Shown here: positions 50,603 through 59,464 of the stretch, one piece after another
Layout of the letters: every line of letters begins with the position of its first letter
Numbering within the stretch: the stretch's first letter is position 1
From: an uncultured Eubacteriales bacterium
GTDB taxonomy: Bacteria; Bacillota; Clostridia; Monoglobales; Monoglobaceae
Length of the DNA: 64,000 nt
Direction of reading: 5' to 3'
Assembly (NCBI GenBank): GCA_900542675.1
Contig: UQOT01000003.1
Coordinates: forward strand, 11,160 to 75,159
The notes under the pieces: generated by a model
Told to the model about the DNA's origin: nothing
What the model saw: the letters and a program-made list of their open reading frames with translations, nothing else
The model's database searches: none
Program-made: the position numbers and the translations under genes

Positions 50603-50668
50603 CGTAAATAAATAATGCAGATGCGTTTATGCGAGAAAGTTTAAATTTAAATAACAATGGCATAAACG

Positions 50669-50704
50669 TATGTAGGGAGCGATGAGTCGACGCTTCCTAC
50701 ACAC
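50669..50704. repeat. Palindromic GGAGCG repeat, copy 3
   Basis: TGTAGGGAGCGATGAG / CGACGCTTCCTACA, an imperfect palindrome like copies 1 and 2. Confidence 0.65.
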
Positions 50705-50766
50705 ATTTGTGCTAAATCAAAATTCTATCGATAGTCTGAGGTTCCTCGTAGGGGCGCCTCTTAAAT

Positions 50767-50795
50767 TAAAAAGCCGCGCATTTGCGCGGCTTTAA
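50767..50795 (-). terminator. Terminator of the rpmF transcript
   Basis: The minus-strand stem AAAGCCGCGC / GCGCGGCTTT is followed by TTTAATTT. Confidence 0.85.
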
Positions 50796-50796
50796 A

Positions 50797-50976
50797 TTAA
50801 TCAGCTACTGAGATAACTTCTCTGCCTTTGTAAGTTCCGCAAGCCTTGCAGGCTCTGTGCGGCATCTTCAGCGCTCCGCACTGAGGACACTTAACCATTC
50901 CCGGAACAGTCAGCTTCCAGTTTGCTCTTCTCTTATCTCTTCTTGCCTTTGATGTCTTTCTCTTTGGAACTGCCAT
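50797..50976 (-). CDS. rpmF: 50S ribosomal protein L32
   Basis: 59 residues. It starts [20 protein letters not shown] and has a zinc ribbon with CPQC and CKAC. It is part of the large ribosomal subunit. The usual partner, the YceD/DUF177 gene, lies 88 bases upstream in the same direction and is probably cotranscribed. It is too short for many gene finders but its identity is clear. Confidence 0.97.
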   Translation of the reverse strand: MAVPKRKTSKARRDKRRANWKLTVPGMVKCPQCGALKMPHRACKACGTYKGREVISVAD

Positions 50977-51064
50977 TTATATACACCTCTTTCCGAATTT
51001 CAGATTTATATGAGGTTCCCCTCAGGCAGCGCTCAGCACTGCATTTTCTACTATAAATTAAAAA

Positions 51065-51577
51065 TTAATCAACATCTATGCTGTCAAGCACCGAAAATCT
51101 TGGGTCAACCGGGCGCGTATCGCACGAACACGCACCTTCGTTAAGGTTTTTGCCGCAGTTTGGGCATAAACCCTTGCAATCATCGCGGCATAGATGTTTG
51201 GCGGGCATACTTAAAATCAGGTTCGTATAAACCCACTCGTCAAGGTCAATGCTGTCGCCCGTAAAGTAAGTAATATCGGGATTTAAGTCCTCACCCTCGG
51301 TGTCACCGACGTTTTCGGCTTCCTTGAAACTCTCGAGAATATTAAATTCCATATCTGTTTCAAAGTTTTCCGCGCAGCGGTCACAAGTCATTTTAAGTCT
51401 TGCGTGCGCCTTCAAGTCAAGCTCAATTGTGCCGCCGAAGTTGCGGACAACTCCGCGAACCTCAATGGGAGATAAAAGCTCAAAATCATCAAGCTCACTA
51501 AGAATTGGGCTGACAACGCAGTTAATGTCAATTTGTTTGCCTTCGTAATTCTTAATCTGAGATATATCAATCTGCAT
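51065..51577 (-). CDS. YceD/DUF177 family protein
   Basis: 170 residues from the ATG at 51577 with AGGTGAT upstream. The family core is the Cys-x2-Cys pair (ARLKMTCDRCAENFETDMEFNI), followed by the second pair LCPNCGKNLNEGACSC near the C-terminus. YceD proteins are encoded with rpmF and are implicated in 23S rRNA or L32 metabolism. Order YceD-rpmF fits. Confidence 0.9.
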   Translation of the reverse strand: MQIDISQIKNYEGKQIDINCVVSPILSELDDFELLSPIEVRGVVRNFGGTIELDLKAHARLKMTCDRCAENFETDMEFNILESFKEAENVGDTEGEDLNPDITYFTGDSIDLDEWVYTNLILSMPAKHLCRDDCKGLCPNCGKNLNEGACSCDTRPVDPRFSVLDSIDVD

Positions 51578-51712
51578 ACTAATCACCTGTAAAAAATCTG
51601 AGCATACAAACAGACAGCGATTATTATACCTAATCGCAATCTGTTTGTCAATGATTTTTTTAATAATTATTTAAAATATCCTTAATTTCTTTAAAATCCC
51701 ATAAAAACTGAC

Positions 51713-51919
51713 TTACTTGGAGGCAAGATAACTGTTAATCTTGTTGACTAACTCATCGCAGTCCGCACCGTGTACCATACACGCCTGCTCAATGCTTTCG
51801 CCGCTTGCCGACGGACAACCGAGGCAGTGCATACCGATTTCAATGAAAAAATCCGCCGTGCCCGGGTCCATTCTGAGCGCCTCCATTATAATTGTATCCT
51901 TTGTTACTTGTTGTGCCAT
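51713..51919 (-). CDS. DUF1858 domain protein
   Basis: 68 residues covering the whole domain: VTKDTIIMEALRMDPGTADFFIEIGMHCLGCPSASGESIEQACMVHGADCDELVNKIN. The Cys-x2-Cys-P is the family's mark, shared with the hybrid-cluster-associated ScdA-like N-terminal region. Probably binds a metal or redox group; no function is known. AAAGGAG precedes the ATG. Confidence 0.88.
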   Translation of the reverse strand: MAQQVTKDTIIMEALRMDPGTADFFIEIGMHCLGCPSASGESIEQACMVHGADCDELVNKINSYLASK

Positions 51920-52040
51920 AACTTAAATTCTCCTTTCGGTTGTGTTCTTATTAAGCGTTTTGAAAGCGAGCAAACCCGCTTTCTTTTTGTTATTATACCC
52001 CACTAATCAAAAAATTTCAAGTAATTTTTTGTAGAATAGC

Positions 52041-52592
52041 TTATTGTTTAAGTTCTGCGTTTACGTCGTCAATAGCACGGTTCCACATATCTTTTGAAAT
52101 CTGCGCCGCCTGAGCGTATTCTGTGCTTTTGGACGTGAACTGCGAGAAGTCGCCGGCGTCTGCCGCTTCAATTCTTGGGTTCATACCGTCAAGAATTTTA
52201 TAGAAAGTCGCGACCGTAGTCACGAGAGCCTTGTGCTGCTCTGTAAGCTCGCTCGGACAGAACATTTCGGCGGAGCTGACCTCGTTGTACCAGTGCTCGC
52301 ACTTTTCGTGATCAGCCTCGAAATTCGTTTTCCACTCGGAAAAGTTTGACGCATTAAGCGTACCTACCGCGTTTAACAGCTTGGGCAGCTCGTTTTCGAC
52401 AAACGGAGTAACCTCGGAGCTAAATGATTCTATATAGTTTTTGTACTGCTCCGGATACTGATTGCCGAGCGAGTTTGCCGCCGACTGTGAAGTATTTTTT
52501 TCCCCCGGTTTTCCACAGCTTGAGCAAATGGTTACCGCAAGCGCAGCCGCCGCAGTGAGTGAGATTATGCGTTTTAACGTCGTATTTTTCAT
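52041..52592 (-). CDS. Putative lipoprotein
   Basis: 183 residues. A basic N-terminus (MKNTTLKRI) and a hydrophobic stretch precede a Cys at about 26 (TICSSCGKPG), so lipid attachment is likely, though the -3 residue of the lipobox is atypical. The mature part is helical with no known domain; possible coiled or four-helix shape (DHEKCEHWYNEVSSAEMF). Lies 19 bases after the acyltransferase gene in the same operon. Confidence 0.75.
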   Translation of the reverse strand: MKNTTLKRIISLTAAAALAVTICSSCGKPGEKNTSQSAANSLGNQYPEQYKNYIESFSSEVTPFVENELPKLLNAVGTLNASNFSEWKTNFEADHEKCEHWYNEVSSAEMFCPSELTEQHKALVTTVATFYKILDGMNPRIEAADAGDFSQFTSKSTEYAQAAQISKDMWNRAIDDVNAELKQ

Positions 52593-52611
52593 AGTATTAT
52601 CCTCCTAAAAG

Positions 52612-53688
52612 TTATTCGTATTCTCTGTGCCGTTTAACCACAATTCTGACGCTTGTCTTTATAAAATACCACAGCAGCCAGAACAGGATTGAAACGATAT
52701 ATGTTGCCGCCACAACCCATATAAAACGGCTTATGACGCTCGTGATGCCGCGCTCGGCGAGCAGAAAGTCGTTGAGCCATATCACGATTAGACAGTGCGA
52801 TAGGTATATATTGTAGCTTTCGGCGTCAAGCGCTTTGGTGAGCCATGATACTTTAGTCTTTCGCCCGCATATCCACGTGAAAAGCATAAAGAAAAACAGA
52901 ACTGCCGCAGCGCAGTATAGCATATGAACATTATCCATCCAAAGTGCAACGGTTGAATATGTCCGGTATCCGAGGTGTATATCAAGAGTAGCTCCGGATA
53001 AAAATATTAACGTGATGAATAGTTTATTGCGAAGTATTGCGTCTGTCGCTTTATCGTAATTCATACCGATATAGCAGCCTGCGGTCCAGTAGGGCAGGTA
53101 TTTTGTAAAGATTATATCATCGTACGGAAACGCGCTGCCGGGGAAGAATATTTCCCATATATATGTAAGACTGTAGCCTAAAACCATCGAAAAAAGTATT
53201 GAAAACGCAATACCTATTCCGGGGTTTAAACGCCGCAGTACAAATGACCACAAGGGCACAAGTATGTAGAACTGAAGTATTATAATCACAAAGTAAAAAT
53301 GCCCTGCAAGGTCTCCGCGGTACCATGCGTGAAACAATCCCTGCCACGAAAAATTGAAGTAGTGGTGATTGATAAAGTATATGTAGAATATCGTCACCCA
53401 CAGCATATACGGCAGAATAACGCGCGTTATCCTGCCTTTATAGAACTTAAAGTAGTTTATTTTTCTGCCGCCGAGAAATGTTTTGACTCCGCTTAAAAAT
53501 ATAAACGCCGGTACGACAAACGAACTGAACCGCCACGGCGCGAAAATCAGATTAAACGCTCTGTCGGATTTGTTTGTCTCGCCGATAAGTACCGACGCGC
53601 AGTGAATGAAGATTACAAGCAGAGCGCAGAATATGTTCATATACGTCAGCTCAAACCGTATCTTCCGCGTGCCTTCAGTCTTGTTCAT
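52612..53688 (-). CDS. Acyltransferase family 3 membrane protein
   Basis: 358 residues with about ten membrane segments. The catalytic His is in LLVIFIHCASVLIGE near the N-terminus, and the Arg pattern follows (FAPWRFSSFVVPAFIFLSGVKTF). These enzymes transfer acyl groups to extracellular sugars or glycopolymers such as peptidoglycan. The target here is unknown. It is followed by the lipoprotein gene, so both may act at the envelope. Confidence 0.88.
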   Translation of the reverse strand: MNKTEGTRKIRFELTYMNIFCALLVIFIHCASVLIGETNKSDRAFNLIFAPWRFSSFVVPAFIFLSGVKTFLGGRKINYFKFYKGRITRVILPYMLWVTIFYIYFINHHYFNFSWQGLFHAWYRGDLAGHFYFVIIILQFYILVPLWSFVLRRLNPGIGIAFSILFSMVLGYSLTYIWEIFFPGSAFPYDDIIFTKYLPYWTAGCYIGMNYDKATDAILRNKLFITLIFLSGATLDIHLGYRTYSTVALWMDNVHMLYCAAAVLFFFMLFTWICGRKTKVSWLTKALDAESYNIYLSHCLIVIWLNDFLLAERGITSVISRFIWVVAATYIVSILFWLLWYFIKTSVRIVVKRHREYE

Positions 53689-53722
53689 AACCGTATATCC
53701 TCCCGAATTAAACCCTTATAAT

Positions 53723-54205
53723 TTAGTTCGCGTTAATTCTGCGGCGTTCCTGCCTGAGCTCGTTGCGCCGTTTTGACAGCTCAAGTTCCATCTTTTCTTC
53801 ATCGGTTTCGATGATAAGCCGCGGAACCTCGGTGGGCTTTTCGTGCTCATCAAGCGCTACGAGTACAAGATATGCCTTATTTATGGTTCGCTGCATACCG
53901 TGCTTATCCTCAATCAGCGTGCGGACGCAGACCTCCATTGAGGTCCTGCCGACCGATGTAACCTTGCCTGCGAGCACAATAACGTCGTTTGGGTACGCGG
54001 GGCCGCGGAAGCAGAGCGTGTCTACCATAGCTGTGGTCACTGTAGTACCGCTGTGACGCCGCGCGACAATGCCCGCAACCTCGTCAATCCATTCCATAAG
54101 CCTGCCGCCGAACAGACGTCCGTAACCGTTCAAATCCTCCGACGATATCATATGAACCTGCTCTGTATACGACTCAGCAACTCTTTTAGCTTTTATTTCC
54201 GCCAT
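53723..54205 (-). CDS. Acyl-CoA thioesterase, hotdog fold (YciA/YkhA-like)
   Basis: 160 residues from the ATG at 54205 (AAGGAG). The motif NGYGRLFGGRLMEWIDEVAGIVARRHSG is the hotdog thioesterase active-site segment, with Asp in EWIDEVA. Then TTAMVDTLCFRGPAYPNDVIVLAGKVTSVGRTSMEV. It hydrolyses acyl-CoA; chain preference unknown. The C-terminus is a charged helix (KMELELSKRRNELRQERRR). Confidence 0.9.
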   Translation of the reverse strand: MAEIKAKRVAESYTEQVHMISSEDLNGYGRLFGGRLMEWIDEVAGIVARRHSGTTVTTAMVDTLCFRGPAYPNDVIVLAGKVTSVGRTSMEVCVRTLIEDKHGMQRTINKAYLVLVALDEHEKPTEVPRLIIETDEEKMELELSKRRNELRQERRRINAN

Positions 54206-54296
54206 ATAAGCTCCTTCTTTCCAGTTTTTATAATATGCAATATATAACAGTATACCATATTTTTCCCGATATATCAATCCCCCAAATTTTCGCCGC

Positions 54297-54327
54297 GAAA
54301 GGCTCCCCCCCCGTAGGAGCGCCTTTC
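54297..54327. terminator. Hairpin upstream of nspC
   Basis: The arms GAAAGGCTCC / GGAGCGCCTTTC have a loop of C residues. It lacks a clear U run, so terminator function is uncertain. Confidence 0.4.
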
Positions 54328-54386
54328 AAATGTCAAACTATATAATCTCACAGCTTTCGTTAGTCTGAAATTTATCAACTGCTGCG

Positions 54387-54415
54387 TTGACGAATTTATT
54401 TTATTATGTTAATAT
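54387..54415 (+). promoter_or_regulatory. Promoter of nspC
   Basis: TTGACG (54387-54392) and TAATAT (54410-54415), spacer 17. Confidence 0.75.
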
Positions 54416-54445
54416 TATTCCATAAATAATACGGGAGATACAGCT

Positions 54446-55579
54446 ATGACAAACTATGCGGACTTAAATATAAAAACACCGTTTTATGTGACGGATGAAA
54501 ATTTGCTTATGCGCAATCTTGAATTATTAAAATCGGTCTCAGACCGCACGGGCGCAAAAATTCTTCTTGCGCAGAAAGCGTTTTCTATGTACAGTGTGTA
54601 TCCGCTAATTGGCAGATACCTTGCGGGAACAACGGCGAGCTCACTGTTTGAGGCGCGTCTCGGACACGAGGAAATGCCGCATAAGGAGACGCACATTTAT
54701 GCCCCGGCGTTCAGCGATGATGATTTTGATGAAATAATAAAAATCTGCGACCATATTGTGTTTAACTCATTCTCGCAGTGGGACAGGCATAAGGCAAAAG
54801 TAAAAGACAAAAATATAGAGTGTGGAATTCGTATAAATCCCGAATATTCCGAAATAGAGACCGATATATACAATCCGTGCTTTAAAGGCTCGAGAATGGG
54901 TGTGACGCTCAATAATTTTCGTCCGGACGACCTCGGCGGCATAAGCGGACTTCATTTTCATACTATGTGCGAGCAGAACTCCGACGTGCTTTGGCGTACA
55001 GTTCAGGTGGTTGATGAAAAATTCGGTAAGTATTTAAAGAATATGAAGTGGCTGAACTTCGGCGGAGGGCATCATATTACCCGAGCGGATTATGATATAG
55101 ATAAGCTCTGCCGCTCCATCGAGTTTATGCGTGATAAGTATGAGTTTGATATCTACCTTGAGCCGGGAGAGGCTGTTGCGCTTAACACTGGATTTTTGGT
55201 ATCAGAGGTTATGGACATAGTAAATAACGGAATAGATATCGCGATACTTGACACATCGGCTGCGTGTCATATGCCCGATGTGCTTGAAATGCCGTACCGC
55301 CCTGAAGTAATCGGCGCGGGAAGAGCAGACGAGAAGGCCTATACCTATCGTTTCGGCGGTCCCACCTGCCTCGCGGGCGATATTATAGGCGATTATTCGT
55401 TTGATAAGCCGCTTGTGCCCGGTGACAGAGTTGTGTTTTGTGATATGGCTATATATTCAATGGTAAAAAACAATACCTTCAACGGCGTTAACCTTCCGTC
55501 TATTTGCCTTATGAGAGCAAACGGTGAAACCGAGGTTATAAAGAAGTTCGGATATGATGATTTTAAATCAAGACTTTAA
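54446..55579 (+). CDS. nspC: Carboxynorspermidine decarboxylase
   Basis: 377 residues of the alanine-racemase-fold group IV decarboxylases. The PLP Lys is in ILLAQKAFSM near 38. GISGLHFHTMCEQ, LNFGGGHHITRADYD, YLEPGEAVALNTGFL and AILDTSAACHMPDVLEMPYRP complete the active site. It forms spermidine or norspermidine from the carboxy precursor. No partner carboxy(nor)spermidine dehydrogenase gene is next to it in the window. The Fe-S protein gene follows after 15 bases. Confidence 0.93.
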   Translation: MTNYADLNIKTPFYVTDENLLMRNLELLKSVSDRTGAKILLAQKAFSMYSVYPLIGRYLAGTTASSLFEARLGHEEMPHKETHIYAPAFSDDDFDEIIKICDHIVFNSFSQWDRHKAKVKDKNIECGIRINPEYSEIETDIYNPCFKGSRMGVTLNNFRPDDLGGISGLHFHTMCEQNSDVLWRTVQVVDEKFGKYLKNMKWLNFGGGHHITRADYDIDKLCRSIEFMRDKYEFDIYLEPGEAVALNTGFLVSEVMDIVNNGIDIAILDTSAACHMPDVLEMPYRPEVIGAGRADEKAYTYRFGGPTCLAGDIIGDYSFDKPLVPGDRVVFCDMAIYSMVKNNTFNGVNLPSICLMRANGETEVIKKFGYDDFKSRL

Positions 55580-55594
55580 TAATTGAGGTGGATT

Positions 55595-56275
55595 ATGGAT
55601 ATAAAAAAAGATGTAATGGAATTTCTGCTAAATAACGGAGCGGGACAGGTAGGTTTTTGCCGTTTGGGCAGCGATGTGTTCGGTCAGAACAATTTTGGGC
55701 TCGGCTATGCGGTTTCGTACACAATACCGTTATCGGACGCTGTTATCGACGAAATTACGGACAGACCGACGCATACATATTTTCATCATTACAGAACGGT
55801 GAATGCGCTTATAGACAACAACTCACTAAAGGTCGGACGAAAGCTGCAAAGGGCGGGATACCGCTATGTCTGCGTGCCCGCGTCGCAGTCCGTGCCGGGC
55901 GAATTTTGCGGAGTATTCTCACATAAATACGCCGCCGTGCGCTCGGGGCTTGGCTATGTAGGTAAAAGCGGACTGTTCGTTTCGACCGAAAACGGTCCGA
56001 GAGTGAGACTCGGTACAATACTCACCGACTGCGATTGCTTTGAGGTGAACGAAAAAGTCTTAAAATCCGAATGCGGCGATTGCCGCGCGTGCGTTAGGGC
56101 GTGCCCCGCAATGGCGATAAAAGGAAATTTGTGGGAGCCGGGAGCTGCGCGTGAGGATTTGGTAGACCCCCGCGCCTGCAGCGAGCATATGAAAAAAGCC
56201 TATCAAAAAATAGGCCGCGGCGCCGTTTGCGGTATCTGTATGGCGGTATGTCCGCGCGGCAGCAAAAAAATTTGA
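55595..56275 (+). CDS. Epoxyqueuosine reductase-like Fe-S protein
   Basis: 226 residues from the ATG at 55595 (GAGGTGG). KYAAVRSGLGYVGKSGLFVSTENGPRVRLGTILTD is the QueG-like core, followed by two [4Fe-4S] motifs (CGDCRACVRACPAMAI, and CGICMAVCPRG near the end). It is shorter than QueG and lacks the N-terminal part that binds cobalamin, so tRNA modification is doubtful. Related short proteins are common in Clostridia with unknown roles. Cotranscribed with nspC. Confidence 0.82.
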   Translation: MDIKKDVMEFLLNNGAGQVGFCRLGSDVFGQNNFGLGYAVSYTIPLSDAVIDEITDRPTHTYFHHYRTVNALIDNNSLKVGRKLQRAGYRYVCVPASQSVPGEFCGVFSHKYAAVRSGLGYVGKSGLFVSTENGPRVRLGTILTDCDCFEVNEKVLKSECGDCRACVRACPAMAIKGNLWEPGAAREDLVDPRACSEHMKKAYQKIGRGAVCGICMAVCPRGSKKI

Positions 56276-56293
56276 AATTTTTGCAAAAAACTC

Positions 56294-56322
56294 TTGCATA
56301 ATAAAATCTGTTGTGGTATACT
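56294..56322 (+). promoter_or_regulatory. Promoter of rpsB-tsf
   Basis: TTGCAT (56294-56299) and TATACT (56317-56322), spacer 17. Confidence 0.78.
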
Positions 56323-56328
56323 AAATCG

Positions 56329-56458
56329 GTATGCGGGCTTTGCCTGCAGAATAAAAATACGCACGCTGCCGGATTTTCTCGGATGTGCCGCAATCCCATG
56401 TCGGTTCCGGGGCAAGCTGATGGCAGCGGAGGTATAAAACTTTACGGAGGTGTAAATC
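56329..56458 (+). promoter_or_regulatory. Leader of rpsB, likely S2 autoregulatory RNA
   Basis: About 130 bases of GC-rich leader, including ATGCGGGCTTTGCCTGCA as a hairpin, precede rpsB. Ribosomal protein S2 leaders are known in many bacteria; this assignment rests on position only. Confidence 0.35.
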
Positions 56459-57202
56459 ATGGGAGTAGTTCAGATGAAGCAGTTATTGGAAGCGGGTGTT
56501 CACTTCGGTCACCAGACGCGTCGTTGGAACCCTAAAATGGCTGAGTACATTTTCACGGAGAGAAACGGTATCTATATCATTGATCTTCAGAAGACGGTTA
56601 AGAAGATTGAGGAAGCATACTACTTCACTCGTGACATCGCTCAGGAGGGCGGTACGGTTCTTTTTGTAGGAACCAAGAAGCAGGCGCAGGAGGCTATCAA
56701 GGAAGAGGCTGAAAGAACAGGTATGTTCTATGTTAATGCAAGATGGCTCGGCGGTATGCTTACAAACTTTAAGACAATTAAGCAGAGAATAGGCAGACTG
56801 TTCCAGCTCGAAAAGATGGCTGAGGACGGAACTATGGATCTTCTGCCGAAGAAGGAAGTTATCAAGCTGAACCTTGAAAAAGAGAGACTTGAGAAGTTTC
56901 TCGGCGGTATCAAGAATATGCAGAATCTCCCGTCGGCTATGTTCGTTGTTGACCCGAGAAAGGAAAAGAACGCTATTGCTGAGGCTCACAAGCTCGGTAT
57001 CCCGGTTATAGCAATCGTTGATACAAACTGTGACCCGGAGGAAGCCGAATATCCTATCCCAGGAAATGACGATGCTATCCGTGCGGTTAAGCTTATCGTT
57101 TCAACAATCGGCAATGCTATCTTAGAGGGTAAGCAGGGCGAGCAGACAGAGGATACTCCGAAGCAGGAAGAGGAAGTAACTCTCGATATGCTCGATGAAT
57201 AA
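56459..57202 (+). CDS. rpsB: 30S ribosomal protein S2
   Basis: 247 residues. [22 protein letters not shown] and [35 protein letters not shown] are family hallmarks; the end is an acidic tail ([17 protein letters not shown]). It belongs to the small ribosomal subunit and is needed for mRNA binding with S1. GGAGG precedes the ATG. Paired with tsf as in nearly all bacteria. Confidence 0.98.
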   Translation: MGVVQMKQLLEAGVHFGHQTRRWNPKMAEYIFTERNGIYIIDLQKTVKKIEEAYYFTRDIAQEGGTVLFVGTKKQAQEAIKEEAERTGMFYVNARWLGGMLTNFKTIKQRIGRLFQLEKMAEDGTMDLLPKKEVIKLNLEKERLEKFLGGIKNMQNLPSAMFVVDPRKEKNAIAEAHKLGIPVIAIVDTNCDPEEAEYPIPGNDDAIRAVKLIVSTIGNAILEGKQGEQTEDTPKQEEEVTLDMLDE

Positions 57203-57240
57203 TAAATAATAATTGATTAATTCGGAAAGGATGAAATAAA

Positions 57241-58158
57241 ATGGCATTTACAGCACAGGATGTAAAAACTCTCAGAGAACTGACAGGCTGCGGTATGATG
57301 GACTGCAAAAAGGCGCTTACAGAGACCGACGGCGATCAGGACAAGGCTGTTGAATATTTAAGAGAAAAGGGTCTTTCAAAGGCTGCTAAAAAGGCGGGTA
57401 GAATTGCTGCCGAGGGTATGGTTAAGACATACATCGCAGACGGCGTAGGAGTTGTTGTTGAGGTTAACTCAGAGACAGACTTTGTTGCGAAGAATGTTGA
57501 CTTCCAGAACTTTGTTGCGGATATAGCTACAACCGTTGCTGAGACAAACCCGGCAGATGTTGAGGACCTTAAGACAAAGACAATCAGCGGTGGAAGTCAG
57601 AATGTCGGCGATGCTCTTACCGAAAAGATTGCTACAATCGGTGAGAATATGAACATCAGACGTTTTGAAAGAATGGAGTCGGCAGGTACAATCGTTGACT
57701 ACATTCACGCAGGCGGCAAAATCGGCGTTCTCGTAAACGCTGAGGCACAGGAAAGCGACGCGGTTAAGGAGTGCCTTAAGAACGTAGCTATGCAGATTGC
57801 GGCTCTCAACCCGAAGTATCTGTCAAGCGCAGAGGTTCCCGAGGACTATAAGGAGCACGAGAAGGAAATTCTTATGGCTCAGGCGAAGAACGATCCGAAG
57901 AACGCTTCAAAGCCGGATAACATCATTGAGAAGATGATTACAGGTCGTCTTAATAAGGAACTTAAAGAAGTATGTCTGCTTGAGCAGGAATATGTAAAGG
58001 CTTCAAACAAAGAGACAGTAGCAAAGTATATTGAGCAGGCAGCTAAGGAAACAGGCTCGGCAATAACACTCAAGAGCTTTGTTCGCTTCGAGACCGGCGA
58101 AGGCATCGAGAAGAAGCAAGACGATTTCGCATCAGAAGTTGCTTCAATGATTAAGTAA
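57241..58158 (+). CDS. tsf: Elongation factor Ts
   Basis: 305 residues. The N-terminal UBA-like domain (VKTLRELTGCGMMDCKKALTETDGDQDKAVEYLREKG) is followed by the conserved VNSETDFVAKN and HAGGKIGVLV segments. EF-Ts exchanges GDP on EF-Tu. Second gene of the rpsB operon; a strong terminator follows. Confidence 0.98.
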   Translation: MAFTAQDVKTLRELTGCGMMDCKKALTETDGDQDKAVEYLREKGLSKAAKKAGRIAAEGMVKTYIADGVGVVVEVNSETDFVAKNVDFQNFVADIATTVAETNPADVEDLKTKTISGGSQNVGDALTEKIATIGENMNIRRFERMESAGTIVDYIHAGGKIGVLVNAEAQESDAVKECLKNVAMQIAALNPKYLSSAEVPEDYKEHEKEILMAQAKNDPKNASKPDNIIEKMITGRLNKELKEVCLLEQEYVKASNKETVAKYIEQAAKETGSAITLKSFVRFETGEGIEKKQDDFASEVASMIK

Positions 58159-58172
58159 TTTAAGACTTAAAT

Positions 58173-58204
58173 AACCCCCCTCGGAAATATCCGAGGGGGG
58201 TTTC
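58173..58204 (+). terminator. Terminator of rpsB-tsf
   Basis: The stem AACCCCCCTCGGA / TCCGAGGGGGGTT is followed by TTC. Confidence 0.88.
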
Positions 58205-58210
58205 AGATTG

Positions 58211-58383
58211 TCGAAAAGTGATTTTTGCAATTAGAATTGCAGCTAGCGATGCCAGACCCTTTGGGACGTTGTCCCAAGCCCCATTTAAAGGGGTTTTAGG
58301 GGACGTTGTCCCCTAATTCTTGACTCCTGAAAGGAGTCAAGAACGCCGCCCGGGTTCGGCGGGCGGAACAGGGTCCGGCGATG
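58211..58383. repeat. Dispersed intergenic repeat, mosaic copy
   Basis: The first 48 bases match the compact copy at 7136-7211 (with TGCAATT-AG-AATTGCA). The GC-rich module appears at the far end in inverted orientation. Between them lie two further hairpins (GGGACGTTGTCCC-type and TTGACTCCT / AGGAGTCAA). It fills most of 58159-58461, which has no gene. Confidence 0.7.
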
Positions 58384-58461
58384 ATTTGTAAATATTTTGT
58401 CGCTAAAATATATCTTTATTGACAGCCGCCTTTTGTGATTGGCTTTTAGCCACAGCACGTT

Positions 58462-58839
58462 TTACAAAACAATATTATTCTTATTTAAATACTCCTTTAT
58501 TTTTTGGAAGCTGATATCGCTTATGTCATGCTCAATCAGACAGCTGTCGTGATAGGCGGTTTCTTCATCGACTCCGAGAGCGATTAACGCTTTTGCAATA
58601 AGCTGATGCCGCTCAAACATCCGTTCGGCAATTACAAGCCCTTTTTCGGTGAGCGAAATGTTTCCGTCGCTGTCAACAGTGGCGTACCCGTCCTCACGCA
58701 GTGATTTCATAGCGACCGATACGCTCGCCTTTGTGAAAGACAGCTCGTGTGCTATGTCAATGCTGCGCACATAGCCCTTTTTCTTTTTTATCATTAATAT
58801 TCTTTCAAGATAGTTTTCTGCAGACTCTTTTATCTTCAT
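58462..58839 (-). CDS. DtxR/MntR-family metal-dependent regulator
   Basis: 125 residues. An N-terminal winged helix (ESAENYLERILMIKKKKGYVRSIDIAHELSFTKASVSVAMKSLREDGYATVDSDGNISLT) precedes a dimerisation and metal-binding domain (AERMFERHQLIAKALIALGVDEETAYHDSCLIEHDISD) with the expected His and Glu ligands. No SH3 domain, as in MntR and IdeR-short forms. Divergent from feoAAB with TTAGT/ACTAA operators between, so it is probably the ferrous iron (or manganese) repressor of that operon. Confidence 0.9.
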   Translation of the reverse strand: MKIKESAENYLERILMIKKKKGYVRSIDIAHELSFTKASVSVAMKSLREDGYATVDSDGNISLTEKGLVIAERMFERHQLIAKALIALGVDEETAYHDSCLIEHDISDISFQKIKEYLNKNNIVL

Positions 58840-58916
58840 AATAATTACCTCGTACGATTTATTTTTATCAGTATATCACAATATTTTTATTATGTCAAAA
58901 ATATTTGAAAAAACTA

Positions 58917-58945
58917 TTGACAACAAAGGTTAGTTATGGTAAACT
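58917..58945 (+). promoter_or_regulatory. Promoter of the feo operon
   Basis: TTGACA (58917-58922) and TAAACT (58940-58945), spacer 17. The -10 box lies within the operator dyad. Confidence 0.82.
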
Positions 58946-58972
58946 AACAAATGGCTAGTTAGTCGATACTAA
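58929..58972. promoter_or_regulatory. DtxR-type operators of the feo promoter
   Basis: GTTAGTT-ATGGTA-AACTAAC (58929-58948) is a perfect dyad covering the -10 box. A second dyad TTAGT-CGAT-ACTAA (58959-58972) follows. Half-sites match the copy before feoB. Confidence 0.75.
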
Positions 58973-58988
58973 TTGATAGGAGGAAATT

Positions 58989-59201
58989 ATGATGCCGTTA
59001 TCTATGGCCGACATCGGTGAAAAGCAGAGAGTGATAAAGATAAACGGAAAGGATCAGACGCGGCAGTTTTTGGAAAATCTCGGTTTTGTTGAAGGCAGTG
59101 AAGTAACGGTCGTATCTGAAATTTCCGGAAATATTATAGTAAATGTTAAGGACACAAGAGTAGCACTTGACAAGGCTATGGCAAACAGAATTATCGTGTG
59201 A
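58989..59201 (+). CDS. feoA: Ferrous iron transport protein A, first copy
   Basis: 70 residues, a single SH3-like FeoA domain: PLSMADIGEKQRVIKINGKDQTRQFLENLGFVEGSEVTVVSEISGNIIVNVKDTRVALDKAMANRIIV. Cytoplasmic partner of FeoB. GGAGG lies just before the ATG-ATG start. It differs clearly from the second FeoA, so the two are old paralogues and not a recent duplication. Confidence 0.94.
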   Translation: MMPLSMADIGEKQRVIKINGKDQTRQFLENLGFVEGSEVTVVSEISGNIIVNVKDTRVALDKAMANRIIV

Positions 59202-59221
59202 CACAGTAAAAGGAGGGTAAT

Positions 59222-59446
59222 ATGATGCGTACAATGAGAGATGTTAAGGTTGGCGAGACCGTAAGTGTTGTAAAGCTCACGGGAGAAGGCGCCGTTAAAC
59301 GCCGTATAATGGATATGGGCATTACCAAGGGGATAAGTGTTTATGTCCGTAAGGTTGCGCCGCTCGGCGACCCTATTGAGGTTACGGTAAGAGATTATGA
59401 GCTGTCGCTCAGAAAAGCCGACGCGCAGATGATTTTAGTAGATTAA
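59222..59446 (+). CDS. feoA: Ferrous iron transport protein A, second copy
   Basis: 74 residues with RDVKVGETVSVVKLTGEGAVKRRIMDMGITKGISVYVRKVAPLGDPIEVTVRDYELSLRKADAQMILV, the more typical FeoA sequence. Starts 20 bases after the first feoA, with AGGAGGG. Followed by an internal operator-like dyad before feoB. Confidence 0.95.
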   Translation: MMRTMRDVKVGETVSVVKLTGEGAVKRRIMDMGITKGISVYVRKVAPLGDPIEVTVRDYELSLRKADAQMILVD

Positions 59447-59464
59447 TTAAAATTTTTAGGGTAT

